NCBI GenBank assembly: GCA_024229935.1
Contig: JAAERX010000153.1
Location: forward strand, 1-64,000
DNA: 64,000 bases
Origin: Gammaproteobacteria bacterium
Lineage (GTDB): Bacteria; Pseudomonadota; Gammaproteobacteria; Steroidobacterales; GCA-2729495
Direction of reading: 5' to 3'
Position numbers and translations under genes: made by a program. The notes beneath the pieces were generated by a model that had not been told where the DNA came from, ran no database searches, and saw only the letters and a program-made list of their open reading frames with translations. Shown here in pieces: positions 8,444 to 18,126 of this stretch. The stretch's first letter is position 1. Each line of letters starts with the position of its first letter.

Positions 8444-9451
8444 ATGAGGCCAATGAATAAGAATACTGCATATTGTGTTGCTGCCCTGTATCGCTTCGTA
8501 GCACTCAATGACTACATTGCACTGCGGACACCCTTACAGGCCAAACTAAAGCAGCTACATATCTGCGGCACCCTACTGCTTGCTGCAGAAGGCATTAATG
8601 GCACGGTTGCTGGCAGAGAAGTCGATATAGACACCCTACTCAACTGGTTGGTAACAGCTGACTGCTGGCAGAACCATCTTATTGGCATCGAAGTTAAAAA
8701 ATCCTGGACAGACAAACGACCATTTACCCGTAGTAAGGTCAAACTGAAAAAAGAAATTGTCACTATGGGCATTGAGAACATAGACCCCAATAAATCAGTT
8801 GGTACCTATATTGAGCCTGCCGACTGGAATCAATTAATTAGTAACCCGGATGTCATTACCATAGACACCCGAAACAACTATGAAGTCCAGATTGGTTGCT
8901 TTAAAGATGCTATCAACCCACAGACCAGAACTTTTCGTGAATTTCCAGGCTATGCTCAGCGTGAGCTTGACCCAATAAAGAATAAAAAAGTCGCTATGTA
9001 CTGCACAGGTGGTATTCGTTGTGAAAAATCTACCGCCTACATGAAAAGCCTGGGCTTTGATGAGGTCTACCACCTTAAAGGCGGAATCCTAAAGTACCTG
9101 GAAGAAATCCCACGTGAAGAATCACTTTGGGAAGGTGAATGCTTTGTCTTTGATGAACGAGTTGCAGTTAATCATGACCTGCAGCCAGGCCGCTACATTC
9201 AGTGTCATGCCTGCCGGATGCCCTTAACAGCCGATGACTGCAAAAACGAGCTCTATACACAAGGTGAAAGCTGCCACTATTGCCATGATACAACCACCCC
9301 CGAGCAGAAACAGCACTATCGGGAACGACAGAAACAGGTACTTCTGGCCAAAGAACGAGGTGAAGAACACCGAGGAGATGCTGCAGCTGAAACCCTGCAG
9401 CAACGTAAAGCAGCAAAGCAAGCACTAAAAGAAGCTCAACGCAAAAACTGA
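8444..9451 (+). CDS. trhO: tRNA uridine(34) hydroxylase TrhO (YceA, rhodanese-like)
   Basis: A 335-residue protein of the TrhO/YceA family, which hydroxylates U34 of certain tRNAs on the way to 5-carboxymethoxyuridine or its methyl ester. An N-terminal acylphosphatase-like domain ([11 protein letters not shown]) is followed by a rhodanese domain with [11 protein letters not shown] and the active-site loop [12 protein letters not shown]. The C-terminal part has two CxxC-type pairs (CHAC and CHYC), probably a zinc-binding knuckle, then a Lys/Gln/Ala-rich tail. ATG 8444 and ATG 8453 are both possible starts. It probably follows greB in one transcript. Confidence 0.93.
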   Translation: MRPMNKNTAYCVAALYRFVALNDYIALRTPLQAKLKQLHICGTLLLAAEGINGTVAGREVDIDTLLNWLVTADCWQNHLIGIEVKKSWTDKRPFTRSKVKLKKEIVTMGIENIDPNKSVGTYIEPADWNQLISNPDVITIDTRNNYEVQIGCFKDAINPQTRTFREFPGYAQRELDPIKNKKVAMYCTGGIRCEKSTAYMKSLGFDEVYHLKGGILKYLEEIPREESLWEGECFVFDERVAVNHDLQPGRYIQCHACRMPLTADDCKNELYTQGESCHYCHDTTTPEQKQHYRERQKQVLLAKERGEEHRGDAAAETLQQRKAAKQALKEAQRKN

Positions 9452-9531
9452 CAGTACTATTTCAGATACCACAAAATACTAGTATGATTAAAGGCTAACT
9501 AAAAATATAACTATCAGGTGTATTTACGTTT

Positions 9532-9750
9532 ATGAAAAATCTGTCCTTCACTAAAATATTTTTTATCACACTAGTTGCATGCTCCATCCCAATGTACGCA
9601 TTTATCAAGTTCATTGCTGGCGATCATATTTTTCCAACCACTGGTCCGGTAAATGCAGTGGCTACTGCCGTTATCATCTCAATGCTTCCGGCACTGCTGA
9701 TTGGTATCTGGTGGTGGAATTTACAGTACCAGGATGAGATGGACGACTAG
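9532..9750 (+). CDS. Small two-pass membrane protein
   Basis: A 72-residue protein with two hydrophobic segments (about residues 8-28 and 40-62), a WWWN motif at the second membrane exit and an acidic tail. I do not recognise the family. An AGGTG sequence lies about 12 bp before the ATG. It follows trhO by 80 bp on the same strand. Confidence 0.6.
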   Translation: MKNLSFTKIFFITLVACSIPMYAFIKFIAGDHIFPTTGPVNAVATAVIISMLPALLIGIWWWNLQYQDEMDD

Positions 9751-9820
9751 TGTTTTAGCTATCCAGCAATTCCAGGATAGAATCTCAACGCTATTGGAAG
9801 CTTGATGCACATTAATTGCA

Positions 9821-10228
9821 GTGACTGACGCACCAAAAATAAATGACCACGCACAGTGGATAGAAGAAAACATACGCTCATATTCAGAGCCTGCAGCTAT
9901 AACGCTTTCAAATTTTGAAGTGGACTGGAAAAGCCTGACGGGCAGTTTCCGCATATCACTGGACGACGAATTGCTGGACAAGCGTTTTGGTTTTGCGCCA
10001 GATGCCGAAGGCAACTGCGGATTTTCAATACCCTTAGTGCATTCCCCTCTTACCTTTCCAACAGTACTCGCAACGGTCAATCTAACTGACAGCACAAAGG
10101 ATGCAATAACTCATGCGTTACAACGTTCTGTACCACGTGTTAAATCTTTTAGATTTCTCTCATCTATATTAATCATACTAAAACTTCACAAGGGGTATTG
10201 CATCAACATGCCTGTTAACCGCACCTAA
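9821..10228 (+). CDS. Hypothetical protein, GTG start
   Basis: A 135-residue frame opening with GTG. Residues 1-105 look like a real soluble protein: an acidic N-terminus, DWKSLTGSFRISLDDELL and a Pro-rich centre. The last 25 residues turn hydrophobic and basic (SSILIILKLHKGYC), which could be a frameshifted tail or a genuine membrane anchor. I see no family and no convincing ribosome site. Confidence 0.45.
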   Translation: MTDAPKINDHAQWIEENIRSYSEPAAITLSNFEVDWKSLTGSFRISLDDELLDKRFGFAPDAEGNCGFSIPLVHSPLTFPTVLATVNLTDSTKDAITHALQRSVPRVKSFRFLSSILIILKLHKGYCINMPVNRT

Positions 10229-10276
10229 GCGTTGTGCAGTTAATCACTTACAATAAAAGCATCACTTTGCCAACCG

Positions 10277-10873
10277 TCAGAAGGGTGACCGACCTAATAG
10301 ATCTGAAATCAGCGAGACCTTGGCCATCATGGTAACCATGATGTAGAAGGTCAACACAGTTGCCACCATGGCACGGATTCCACCGCTAATCATCCCGTGC
10401 ATGGGCTTATCAGCATTATGATTACGTGCATAGCGGATAACATCCGGCACTACACTGATTGCACACATGATCCAGAATGATACATAAGCATCCCAGGCCC
10501 ACGGCGCACCTGCGAGTCCACCCCAGTTCTCTACAACCATCAGCCCTGCCACAGGCGTAATGACTGCCATAGGCCCGGTAACAGACAAACAGAGTATGCG
10601 CATATGTCCCCGCGCCCAGATACCAAACTCCAGTGGCTGAGTCCGGCGTATACGCAAAGACCAAATATTACTAAAAAAGGTATGCCCCACAAAAGCAAAG
10701 GCGGCAAATTCATGCACAACAAGTGTAGGAATATAGGGAAATACCTGAGGAATCCGAAAGCCAAATAACGGCAAAGCACCTACAGCCATGATCAGCACAT
10801 AAATAAACAACCAAAAATACTTTTGGGGGTCAGCATCAATCTCAGTATCAGCAGTAATAGTAGAAGTATTCAA
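10277..10873 (-). CDS. Multi-pass membrane protein in LLM operon
   Basis: A 198-residue protein with about five predicted membrane helices, including LFIYVLIMAVGALPLFGF near the N-terminus and a charged RIRRTQPLEFGIWARGH loop in the middle. I do not recognise the family; a DUF2269-like or cytochrome-b561-like membrane protein is possible but not shown. The frame opens at TTG 10873 (AGGTT 9 bp upstream); no ATG precedes the first helix. It begins 48 bp after the LLM gene stop and is probably co-transcribed with it under the MarR operator. Confidence 0.7.
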   Translation of the reverse strand: MNTSTITADTEIDADPQKYFWLFIYVLIMAVGALPLFGFRIPQVFPYIPTLVVHEFAAFAFVGHTFFSNIWSLRIRRTQPLEFGIWARGHMRILCLSVTGPMAVITPVAGLMVVENWGGLAGAPWAWDAYVSFWIMCAISVVPDVIRYARNHNADKPMHGMISGGIRAMVATVLTFYIMVTMMAKVSLISDLLGRSPF

Positions 10874-10921
10874 TGTAAGGAACCTATTTTAGCTTTGTCT
10901 TAGCAGTCTATTTCCTGCAAT

Positions 10922-11935
10922 TTACGCTTGGAATGCTGGCAACACACGTTCACCAATAATTTTTATTGCAGCTGCCTGGTCTTCATGCAACTTGAATGCA
11001 ACTTCATCCAGACCTATATCCCTATATCTACGCAGTGTTTCTATATGTTTATCAACATCAGCATGATCACCTGACATCGACAGGTTATCCACCAGCTTAT
11101 CAACTATGCCAGCCGGAACACCTTCTATAACATCCGTTTTCTGCTTATAGGCCTTGAAAATATTTGCCCGATTCTCATCAACAATCTGACATTCTTCTTC
11201 ATTTAAAAATGTACTAAGGAACCAGAGGTCCAGCATACCGCGTAGTGCCAGGTGACGTTTTGCTTCGCTTGATGATTTCTCCTTGTCTTCTTTAACGTGC
11301 CAGGCAACAAGACAACTAACACTCACATCTTCTCTGCTTCGCCCATGAGACTCGAGTTTTTCTTTTATAAGTTGCAAACTTGAGCCCAGGCGTTCTTCAG
11401 TCGTATCGCCCAACATGATGTTATCAACCATGTCAGTGGCCATATCTGTCATTTGTTCTTTGTTGGCGCCTATGTAGATTTTAGGTGGCTTATCTGTTGC
11501 CCATTTTGGCTGATAACCCCATACCTGAAAAATGTCACCCTTATAGTTAAGTGGCTCATCAGGGTTAGCGCCTTTAAGTATCTCAACGCATTCACGAGTC
11601 CGGCCGACCATCCGCGAAAAATCCATACCCATAGCAGCATTTACACCTGTGGGCCCACCCGTCAGTATATTTGCCCGGCCACCACACAGTTCATTCAAGC
11701 TGTCCAGCGCTTTTGAAATTTTGTACGGATGCATTTCATAGGGGGTAATAACCAGCGGGCCAAGGCGAATTTTGCTTGACGCAAGTGCGAGTGGACATAG
11801 GTTAATAAAGGGGTCACGTGATGAAGGGTAATTCGAGGTCCAGACAGCATTGAGACCATAACTCTCAGCCAGCAAGCCCAGCTCACAGACTTCCTGGGGT
11901 GATGAATCGGGATCGAGAATTACATCAAATTTCAT
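10922..11935 (-). CDS. LLM-class flavin-dependent oxidoreductase, second copy
   Basis: A 337-residue luciferase-like TIM-barrel oxidoreductase, paralogous to the one at 5397. The shared signature pieces are MKFDVILD, LLAESYGLNAVW, SSRDPFIN, IRLGPLVITPYEMHPYK, CGGRANILTGG and YIGANKEQM. The substrate and cofactor (FMN or F420) are unknown. An AGAGG site precedes ATG 11935. It heads an operon with the membrane protein at 10277 and is divergent from a MarR regulator across a compound palindrome, so repression by that MarR is likely. Confidence 0.87.
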   Translation of the reverse strand: MKFDVILDPDSSPQEVCELGLLAESYGLNAVWTSNYPSSRDPFINLCPLALASSKIRLGPLVITPYEMHPYKISKALDSLNELCGGRANILTGGPTGVNAAMGMDFSRMVGRTRECVEILKGANPDEPLNYKGDIFQVWGYQPKWATDKPPKIYIGANKEQMTDMATDMVDNIMLGDTTEERLGSSLQLIKEKLESHGRSREDVSVSCLVAWHVKEDKEKSSSEAKRHLALRGMLDLWFLSTFLNEEECQIVDENRANIFKAYKQKTDVIEGVPAGIVDKLVDNLSMSGDHADVDKHIETLRRYRDIGLDEVAFKLHEDQAAAIKIIGERVLPAFQA

Positions 11936-12030
11936 TTACTTAGCCTCTGGTTTCAATTACTAACTGCAAAAACGTTAATTCACACTGCCCCGGCAGGACA
12001 GGCAATAGGTTGAGGTATGAATGCCAACCA

Positions 12031-12080
12031 TCATAGTTGACAGGATACTGTCATATGTGACAGTATCCTGTCAACTATGA
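12031..12080. promoter_or_regulatory. 50-bp compound palindrome, probable MarR operator
   Basis: Two perfect 23-bp arms are separated by TATG. Each arm contains its own 16-bp palindrome of the form TGACAG-N4-CTGTCA (12038-12053 and 12058-12073), with centres exactly 20 bp apart, about two helical turns. A third overlapping palindrome, TGTCA-TATG-TGACA, forms at the centre. The right end covers the marR start codon at 12077. The arrangement fits two MarR dimers on one DNA face controlling both marR and the divergent LLM operon. Confidence 0.85.
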
Positions 12081-12538
12081 CAGCCGCTAAATCTACAGAT
12101 AAGGCTACAAATGCTGCTGCCGATGCCATGGTAGAGCTCATCAGCCAAAGCTTTCGACTTAATAGCCGTCTGCTGCTTACTGCTGACAGAATGGCCCGGG
12201 ATGTAGGTCTTTCCGCGGCTCGCTGGCAAGTTCTCAGCGCTATCGCACAGGCAACTGAACCGCCAACAATCTCAGCTATCGCACGCCTGATGGGACTAAC
12301 TCGCCAGAGTGTGCAGCAAGTCGCTGATGCACTGGCTAAAGATAACCTGATCAACTTTGAACCCAACCCAAAACATCGGCGTGCATCACTTGTGGTTGTG
12401 ACATTAAAAGCAATGAAGCTACTTAAACAACTTGATGAACAGCGATATGCCTGGGCCCGTGAAGTTGCCACTACCCTGCCAGTAACTAATATCAAGGTTG
12501 CCAATAAAGTCTTGGGTAAAGTTCGTGAAAAACTATAG
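12077..12538 (+). CDS. MarR family transcriptional regulator
   Basis: A 153-residue winged-helix regulator. The helix-turn-helix is in TISAIARLMGLTRQSVQQVADALAKDNLI, split here by the family pattern, and the wing in NPKHRRASLVVVT (residues about 92-105). MarR proteins are dimeric repressors released by small phenolic or hydrophobic ligands or by oxidation. ATG 12077 lies inside the operator and lacks a ribosome site, so translation may be leaderless, or may start at ATG 12128. Autoregulation and control of the divergent LLM/membrane-protein operon are inferred from the palindrome. Confidence 0.9.
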   Translation: MTAAKSTDKATNAAADAMVELISQSFRLNSRLLLTADRMARDVGLSAARWQVLSAIAQATEPPTISAIARLMGLTRQSVQQVADALAKDNLINFEPNPKHRRASLVVVTLKAMKLLKQLDEQRYAWAREVATTLPVTNIKVANKVLGKVREKL

Positions 12539-12624
12539 AATGAGTTTTCCTTAGTTTCCCTCATAATTCTTTCCTGGTATTTTTCTTATTTTTTCTGGTT
12601 GAACAAAGCATCTGGTAAGCACAC

Positions 12625-13074
12625 ATGTCCCCCATACGAAGATTTGTCTGTTTTATTTCAGCCACCGTTTTACTGTATGGCTGTGATGCCCTTGAATATG
12701 AGGATGTATCAACAACAAAAGAATATAATTATCTGGTTGGTAAGCAGTATCAGTCTGAGGAGGATTTACTTGCCCAAGTTGTCGCCAATGAGAATAGCCA
12801 TGCGCAAAGTCCTGATGAAAACAATGGAAAATTTCCTAACTATGCTGTTCTTACTCGTCCTCCCGGCATCAGCCAACTGGACACACTATTCTATGAAGCT
12901 GTGCCTTCGGGGAGTAACATTAAAATTCTCAGGGTCGAACGCTCAGAACCAACATTTCTTGGTCAATACGTTAAATATGTTGTGACCCCTCTGGATTTTC
13001 AGATCACAGGCAACCCACTTCTCAGAGTGCATCAGGAAGAGCTTAACAATAGCTTTACAATTATAGAAGATTAA
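12625..13074 (+). CDS. Hypothetical lipoprotein
   Basis: A 149-residue protein with a short signal and lipobox LLYGC (Cys20). The mature part is acidic at first (DALEYEDVSTTKEYNY) with mixed strand-like segments later (LDTLFYEAVPSGSNIKILRVER). I do not recognise the family. It follows marR by 86 bp on the same strand and converges with the antiporter gene at 13176. Its envelope location is inferred from the lipobox only. Confidence 0.65.
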   Translation: MSPIRRFVCFISATVLLYGCDALEYEDVSTTKEYNYLVGKQYQSEEDLLAQVVANENSHAQSPDENNGKFPNYAVLTRPPGISQLDTLFYEAVPSGSNIKILRVERSEPTFLGQYVKYVVTPLDFQITGNPLLRVHQEELNNSFTIIED

Positions 13075-13175
13075 ACTCTACCCTGATTTGTCACTGACCT
13101 AAAGCAGGGAAACTTCCATCGCCTAACTAAAACACGCCCACGACAGAACGCCAGATGTGAACTGAGGCATATATC

Positions 13176-14456
13176 TCAAGAAATAGAGGCCCTTTCCACA
13201 CTCTTTCGCACTTCTTCACCACGCATGTAATACGGCTTCCACAAAGTAATGGTGATAGGCACAGAAACATTCAGCCAGAATGTGGTGAACATAAGCATAT
13301 AAAATACTTCAGTAGTGAAAATACTGTTTTGCACATAGGCTATATCCATCACCACAAAAGCAAGTTCAGCTCGGCCGAGCATACCAAAGCCAATCATCAT
13401 GCTTTCATGGAGCTTAAAATTCCCGGTATAACGTGCGGCAAGTGCAGCAGAAAAAATTTGCGCTAAAAAAATTGATACCAGCAAAATTATTGTTTGCGGA
13501 ATAACAGCAACAACAATATCCCAGTCAAAAATAATTTTCGTGCCCAGATCAACAAAAAAAACTGGGCCTACCCAGGAAAAAGCAGCATTATCAACAATAA
13601 TTCGGGCTCGTTTATGCGAACTATATGCCGTCTTGGAGTCAGACATAAAATATTCTTCGCTCAGTATCAGGCCAGCCATGTATGCACCAACAGCCGGATG
13701 AAAACCAAACTCATGTGCTGCAAGGCCAACTACAAGAGCAAACAGGATAATAGTCAAAGTCGAATGCTCGCCTTTGCCTGCAGTTATTAAGTCACGTACA
13801 CCATAGCGGCCAATTATTGGCAGCTTTGATATCCAGCCTGACATGTTATGGGGCAACAGAAAAACCCCAACCAACGCCACACCACCAAAGAACAGAACCG
13901 CCTTACCACCAATTAAGGCTACCGAAGCCATGCTTAATACAGCCTGCCCCGATGCCATTGGTACCAGAATAGCAACCAGTGCAAGTGAAGCAATATCATC
14001 AAGTACAGCAGAGGTCATAATGCCTGTTGCTGCCCTTGACTTACTTAACCCTAGCCCCTTTAACGAGACCATCGTTAATGACACCGCTGTTGCTGTCATC
14101 GTCAGGCCACACATAATGGCAATATTTGTATCACCATAGAAATACTGAGTAATAAAATAAGCAACAGTAAACGGCGCGATTGCACCAAAGAAAGCGATAC
14201 CCCAGCTGCGTTTGATACTCCGAAGAAATGTGCGGGTATTCTCCTCAAAGCCAAGCGCAAACATTATCAGGATAATGCCAAGTTCTGCAAAATCACGAAT
14301 AAATGGGGCACTCTCACTAGGCAGTATATTCAGGTTCACCATGAGGGCGCCAAATGCCAGGTAATACAGCACAGAGGTAAGACGTGTTTTAGTTGCCAGC
14401 AGGCCAGAAACAAAAACGCCAGCCCAGATAATGGCCAACTGAACAAGTGGACTCAA
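13176..14456 (-). CDS. Cation:proton antiporter, CPA2 family
   Basis: A 426-residue Na+/H+ or K+/H+ exchanger-like membrane protein with about 12 hydrophobic segments. Family pieces visible are ELGIILIMFALGFEENTR near residue 50, TMTATAVSLTM near 118, TSAVLDDIASLALVAI near 148 (the conserved acidic pair region), FHPAVGAYMAGLILSEEY near 255 and GMLGRAELAFVVMDIA near 365. It has no C-terminal TrkA-N (RCK) domain, unlike KefB/KefC. Translation appears to start at TTG 14456 behind a G-rich ribosome site; no ATG precedes the first helix. Confidence 0.88.
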   Translation of the reverse strand: MSPLVQLAIIWAGVFVSGLLATKTRLTSVLYYLAFGALMVNLNILPSESAPFIRDFAELGIILIMFALGFEENTRTFLRSIKRSWGIAFFGAIAPFTVAYFITQYFYGDTNIAIMCGLTMTATAVSLTMVSLKGLGLSKSRAATGIMTSAVLDDIASLALVAILVPMASGQAVLSMASVALIGGKAVLFFGGVALVGVFLLPHNMSGWISKLPIIGRYGVRDLITAGKGEHSTLTIILFALVVGLAAHEFGFHPAVGAYMAGLILSEEYFMSDSKTAYSSHKRARIIVDNAAFSWVGPVFFVDLGTKIIFDWDIVVAVIPQTIILLVSIFLAQIFSAALAARYTGNFKLHESMMIGFGMLGRAELAFVVMDIAYVQNSIFTTEVFYMLMFTTFWLNVSVPITITLWKPYYMRGEEVRKSVERASIS

Positions 14457-14596
14457 ACCTAATACCCCCCTGAATCTATAAGACAGCTACCAAAGTAACT
14501 TTACCCTGCTTTATCCATAATAAAAACCACAAATTCTACGTAGACAAAACAGGTTTTCGGGCAAATGTCTGGTGGGGAAAAGCTAAGCATTATTAC

Positions 14597-14752
14597 TTAC
14601 TGAAGACCATCACAAAACAGTTTGTTGTCCCACACTAACTTATCAAAAACCATCCTGATCCAAATACACTGCCTACCTGACTGCATTTCACCATGGGCAA
14701 TATAGTCAACCAGCATTTCTTTGCAGCACCCATAGATAAAGACCGTTCTCAT
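14597..14752 (-). CDS. Possible small ORF in the 14457-14823 gap
   Basis: A 51-codon frame starting at ATG 14752. The product would be rich in Cys, Met and aromatic residues, with charged amphipathic stretches such as CKEMLVDYIAHGEM and RMVFDKLVWDNKLFC. The composition looks protein-like, but no ribosome site or homologue is known to me and 51 codons can arise by chance. A perfect hairpin (14769-14787) lies just upstream. I see nothing else in this 367-bp gap between the antiporter and DMT genes. Confidence 0.3.
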   Translation of the reverse strand: MRTVFIYGCCKEMLVDYIAHGEMQSGRQCIWIRMVFDKLVWDNKLFCDGLQ

Positions 14753-14768
14753 AATTTTTGGCTAAACA

Positions 14769-14787
14769 TGCACCATTTTATGGTGCA
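14769..14787. promoter_or_regulatory. Perfect 8-bp inverted repeat with 3-nt loop
   Basis: TGCACCAT-TTT-ATGGTGCA. It lies 36 bp beyond the DMT transporter stop on the minus strand and just before the small frame at 14752. With no T-run on either side it is not a standard terminator; it may be an operator or an mRNA-stabilising hairpin. Confidence 0.4.
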
Positions 14788-14823
14788 GTACCGCTGGTTA
14801 AACCCTAGCTCAACCCTGATTCA

Positions 14824-15705
14824 TTAGGGTCTTGCTGACTTTGGCGCCAGAATAAAGATATTGCCAAAGACCGCCAGAGCCATACCTGATAAAACGTAAG
14901 CGTCCAATGGCATATCTTCTAAAATCGCAGATAATAGCAGCGCCACTACCGGCACCATAACTGCCGCATACCCAGCTCGCTCAAGACCCACCCTGCCAAG
15001 CAGGGTCAGATAACACGCAAAAGCTACCACCGATCCAAATACGGCAAGAAACAGTAACGAAGCTGTATAGCTGGGTGCAGTGTCAAAGTTAAATGCCCTG
15101 CCCTGTAACAGTGCAAGCCCGCCATTAAGTATTGCACCATAGAACATTCCCCAGGCATTCGCCTGCATAACAGGTATACGGTTTTGTTGTGCCGCCTGTG
15201 AAACAATATTACCAAATGAAGCAATGAGAGCACCCAACAATGAAAAAATTGCACCTATCACTACCGTGTCAGATAATGATACTTCCTCTATTTCTGGCCA
15301 GAAAATAATTATGATTCCTGCTATACCCATAGCTGCACCAATATAGATGCGAGGTGCGATGGTGGTGCCAAAAAATAGTCGTGCATTGAGGATATTCATC
15401 CAAATCATGGCTGAAAAACCAATTGCATTCAGTGCTGAGCTAATATAAATCTGTGCATGATAAGCAGACAGATAGTTGAGGCCGAAAAGGAACAGGCCAA
15501 GCAGAACAAAATATTTATGCGCTGCCCAGCCAAACCGCAGGGATTTGCGGCGCAACATACACCAGCTAAAGGCCAGGGCTGCAGCAAGCAAATACCGGTA
15601 GGCCAACGACACCTCAACAGCCACAACTCCAAGCTGAAACTCAATTGCGTACCAGGTTGCCCCCCAGATCAGGACAGTCAGAATAAATAGCAGAACATTA
15701 ACCAT
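14824..15705 (-). CDS. DMT superfamily (EamA) transporter
   Basis: A roughly 293-residue, ten-helix EamA/RhaT-type exporter or permease. The first helix holds the typical FILTVLIWGATWYAIEFQLG, and the second repeat begins near residue 150 (VVIGAIFSLLGALIASFGNI). Family members move amino acids, metabolites or drugs; the substrate cannot be read from the sequence. I prefer ATG 15705 to the upstream TTG at 15732 because it places the start directly before the first helix, as is usual in the family. Confidence 0.85.
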   Translation of the reverse strand: MVNVLLFILTVLIWGATWYAIEFQLGVVAVEVSLAYRYLLAAALAFSWCMLRRKSLRFGWAAHKYFVLLGLFLFGLNYLSAYHAQIYISSALNAIGFSAMIWMNILNARLFFGTTIAPRIYIGAAMGIAGIIIIFWPEIEEVSLSDTVVIGAIFSLLGALIASFGNIVSQAAQQNRIPVMQANAWGMFYGAILNGGLALLQGRAFNFDTAPSYTASLLFLAVFGSVVAFACYLTLLGRVGLERAGYAAVMVPVVALLLSAILEDMPLDAYVLSGMALAVFGNIFILAPKSARP

Positions 15706-15928
15706 CCGCGGGAGTGTACAGCCTGTATACAAGCCTTGTTAATCACCCTACACCGTACTTATGGTCATGCCTTATGGTGAATATACGCCCTGCTCTCAGC
15801 CCCTTTACCGCAGAGTGGCTATAGATATCACCACCAACCACCCTACTTTTGCTATATTTAACTGAAAGAAAACCCATAAAAAAGAGCACTCTGCCCCACA
15901 AGAAAGTGCCTCATAACAGGAAAATCTG

Positions 15929-17704
15929 ATGCCAATATCTGATTTTGTTAGCGCGGGGAAAGGCCCGAGTAACATTTTTATTCCGCTCATTGCAATGGCT
16001 GTTTTGTTATTCAGTACCAGCGCAAATGCCGATGTACCTATTCCTGATACACAATTACTGCCACACGACCTTGGCACAGGACCAACAGACCGCAATGTAC
16101 CCTTTCTCGCATGGTTTGGAGACCTCACCAAAGACGGTTATACAGAAGAAGAAATCCTGATGTCAGGCACAGCTAATATTTATGAATACACTGATGATGA
16201 GGCTCAAAGCCCTGCCCCACAGCCCACAGGTGAATCCGGCGACTATACAACCCGAGTACTAATACGGCGACCTATAGACCCTGCTAATTTTAATGGAGTG
16301 GTTTATCTTGAAATCCTGAATGCCACAGCAAGATATGATGGATCACCAATGTGGGATTACACACATCGCTCTATCATTTCCACTGGCGCAGCCTATGTTG
16401 GAGTAACCTACTCTGACACCAGCGCAAAATTCCTGCGCAATATATGGGGCACCGCTAATTATCCAGCGCCACCCAATGCACAACCACGGGATAACAGTCG
16501 CTACGCAACAATAAATATCCCAACAAGGGCCTATACATGGGATATTCTGAATCAGGCAGCAGCACTGCTAAAAGCAGATACTGACACACGTAATCCTATG
16601 CAAGGTTTTGGTGTTAATGCAATTATTACAACCGGGTACTCACAGTCTGCTCGGTATGTCACCACATTTGCAAACTCTTTCTTTCCTTCTTATTCAGAAC
16701 TATCACCCTGCACAGAAAAGCTCGACACACTGGATGCATGTGAACCCGTTGTTGATGGTTATATTGTTGCTGCCGGTGGTCCAAATGCAAGCAAACTAAA
16801 TGGCATTAAATCACATCAGACTGGTGACCGAAGAAATTGTGAAAATGCACTCAATAGAGAAGCAATTTGCAGGGAAGATGGAATTGAGCCCGTTGCAGAT
16901 AACCCTTATGCCCATAAATTACCTAAAATCATGCGCTTTACGAGTGAATCAGATATTAAAGCAGTAAGAGTGCGTCAGGATAAAGAAGAAAATGAATCTG
17001 GCATACTTGACCAACCCTTACTAAGAACTTATGAAGCAGCGGGCACATCACATGTTGACTACTGGAGCAGCCTGCAGGGCCAGTATGTCAGTGAACATCA
17101 GTTCGGCACAATTCCTACAGGCATTGTAGAAAGTGCGTGCAGCTTACCCTTTAACCCAATCCGTACAGGGATACCGTTGTCAGCTATTCAGCATCGCCTA
17201 GCTCATTGGATTCAATACGATAAAACCCCACCACCAAGTAGCCATATGGTATGGGAAGGTGACTTTAATCAGGTTGATGAATCTTTCAACCCTATGGTCA
17301 ATTGGGTTCGTGATGACGGTGATAATGATGCCACCGATGGTGACTATGGTGTGGGAGATGGCAATGCTATCGGAGGCGTACGCCCTCCACGTATTAATGT
17401 GCCTCTGGGACAATACTATGGGTCTAATTTTCTGGAAGGCCCTTATTCAATAACTAAAATATTTTGCACCGGCATATTCGGTGGTTTTGATGCGTACACA
17501 CAGGATAAACTTTTACAGATTTATCGTAACCGTAGAATTTTTATTTTTAAAACATGGTGGAATGTATGGCTTTCTTACCAACAGGGATTTTTGCTCCCGG
17601 TAGACGCTAAAGTCATCATGGATGAAGCCAGAAATTTTGATGGTATACCAGAGTCCAGATGGCGCTCTTTTTGGCGACGTTGGTTTCGCCCACGGGTCAA
17701 CTGA
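15929..17704 (+). CDS. Secreted alpha/beta-hydrolase domain protein (PF20091-like)
   Basis: A 591-residue exported protein with a signal peptide ending around ANADVP (residue 35). It belongs to the large alpha/beta-hydrolase group often annotated simply as 'alpha/beta hydrolase domain-containing'. The nucleophile elbow is TTGYSQSARYV (Ser in GYSQS), a likely catalytic His is in AGTSHVDYW near residue 375, and EYTDDEAQSP plus DYTTRVLIRRP mark the N-terminal beta-rich part. The natural substrate is unknown. A 507-residue paralogue lies at 48330. ATG 15929 has an AGGA site 8 bp upstream. Confidence 0.8.
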   Translation: MPISDFVSAGKGPSNIFIPLIAMAVLLFSTSANADVPIPDTQLLPHDLGTGPTDRNVPFLAWFGDLTKDGYTEEEILMSGTANIYEYTDDEAQSPAPQPTGESGDYTTRVLIRRPIDPANFNGVVYLEILNATARYDGSPMWDYTHRSIISTGAAYVGVTYSDTSAKFLRNIWGTANYPAPPNAQPRDNSRYATINIPTRAYTWDILNQAAALLKADTDTRNPMQGFGVNAIITTGYSQSARYVTTFANSFFPSYSELSPCTEKLDTLDACEPVVDGYIVAAGGPNASKLNGIKSHQTGDRRNCENALNREAICREDGIEPVADNPYAHKLPKIMRFTSESDIKAVRVRQDKEENESGILDQPLLRTYEAAGTSHVDYWSSLQGQYVSEHQFGTIPTGIVESACSLPFNPIRTGIPLSAIQHRLAHWIQYDKTPPPSSHMVWEGDFNQVDESFNPMVNWVRDDGDNDATDGDYGVGDGNAIGGVRPPRINVPLGQYYGSNFLEGPYSITKIFCTGIFGGFDAYTQDKLLQIYRNRRIFIFKTWWNVWLSYQQGFLLPVDAKVIMDEARNFDGIPESRWRSFWRRWFRPRVN

Positions 17705-18126
17705 CACAAAATCTACCAAAGCCCAGGCAGTCCCATCTAACAAGAGCAAGAATACTTCTTTCTTGTCCATAATCGGGGAGATAAGCAAAGTTACTTACCT
17801 CTATTATTCTGGATGGCACTATTAATATCAGTAGCTTTATCGGGATCATACTCCAATAAAACTTTTATTAGTCTGTCTGGCTGGCTGGCCCACTATATGA
17901 AGATCAGAACATTACCAGAACCAACACGCTCACACGAGATGACTTAGAAAGGCCATCATTCTGGTTATCTGAACTATTCACATTAATGACGCATTTTTGC
18001 AATTATGTCAGCCGTACTCCTCTAAACCATACGAACTGCTTCAAATACTTTTGGCTAATACAATAGCCATTCACTATTTTGAGTAGTAGGATAAAGGGAT
18101 CATGAATCCACGATGAAAATATTATT

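Noticed and set aside
13080..13120. CCCTG ... CAGGG repeat between convergent genes
   Set aside because: Only 5-bp arms with a long spacer and no T-run; too weak to call a terminator.
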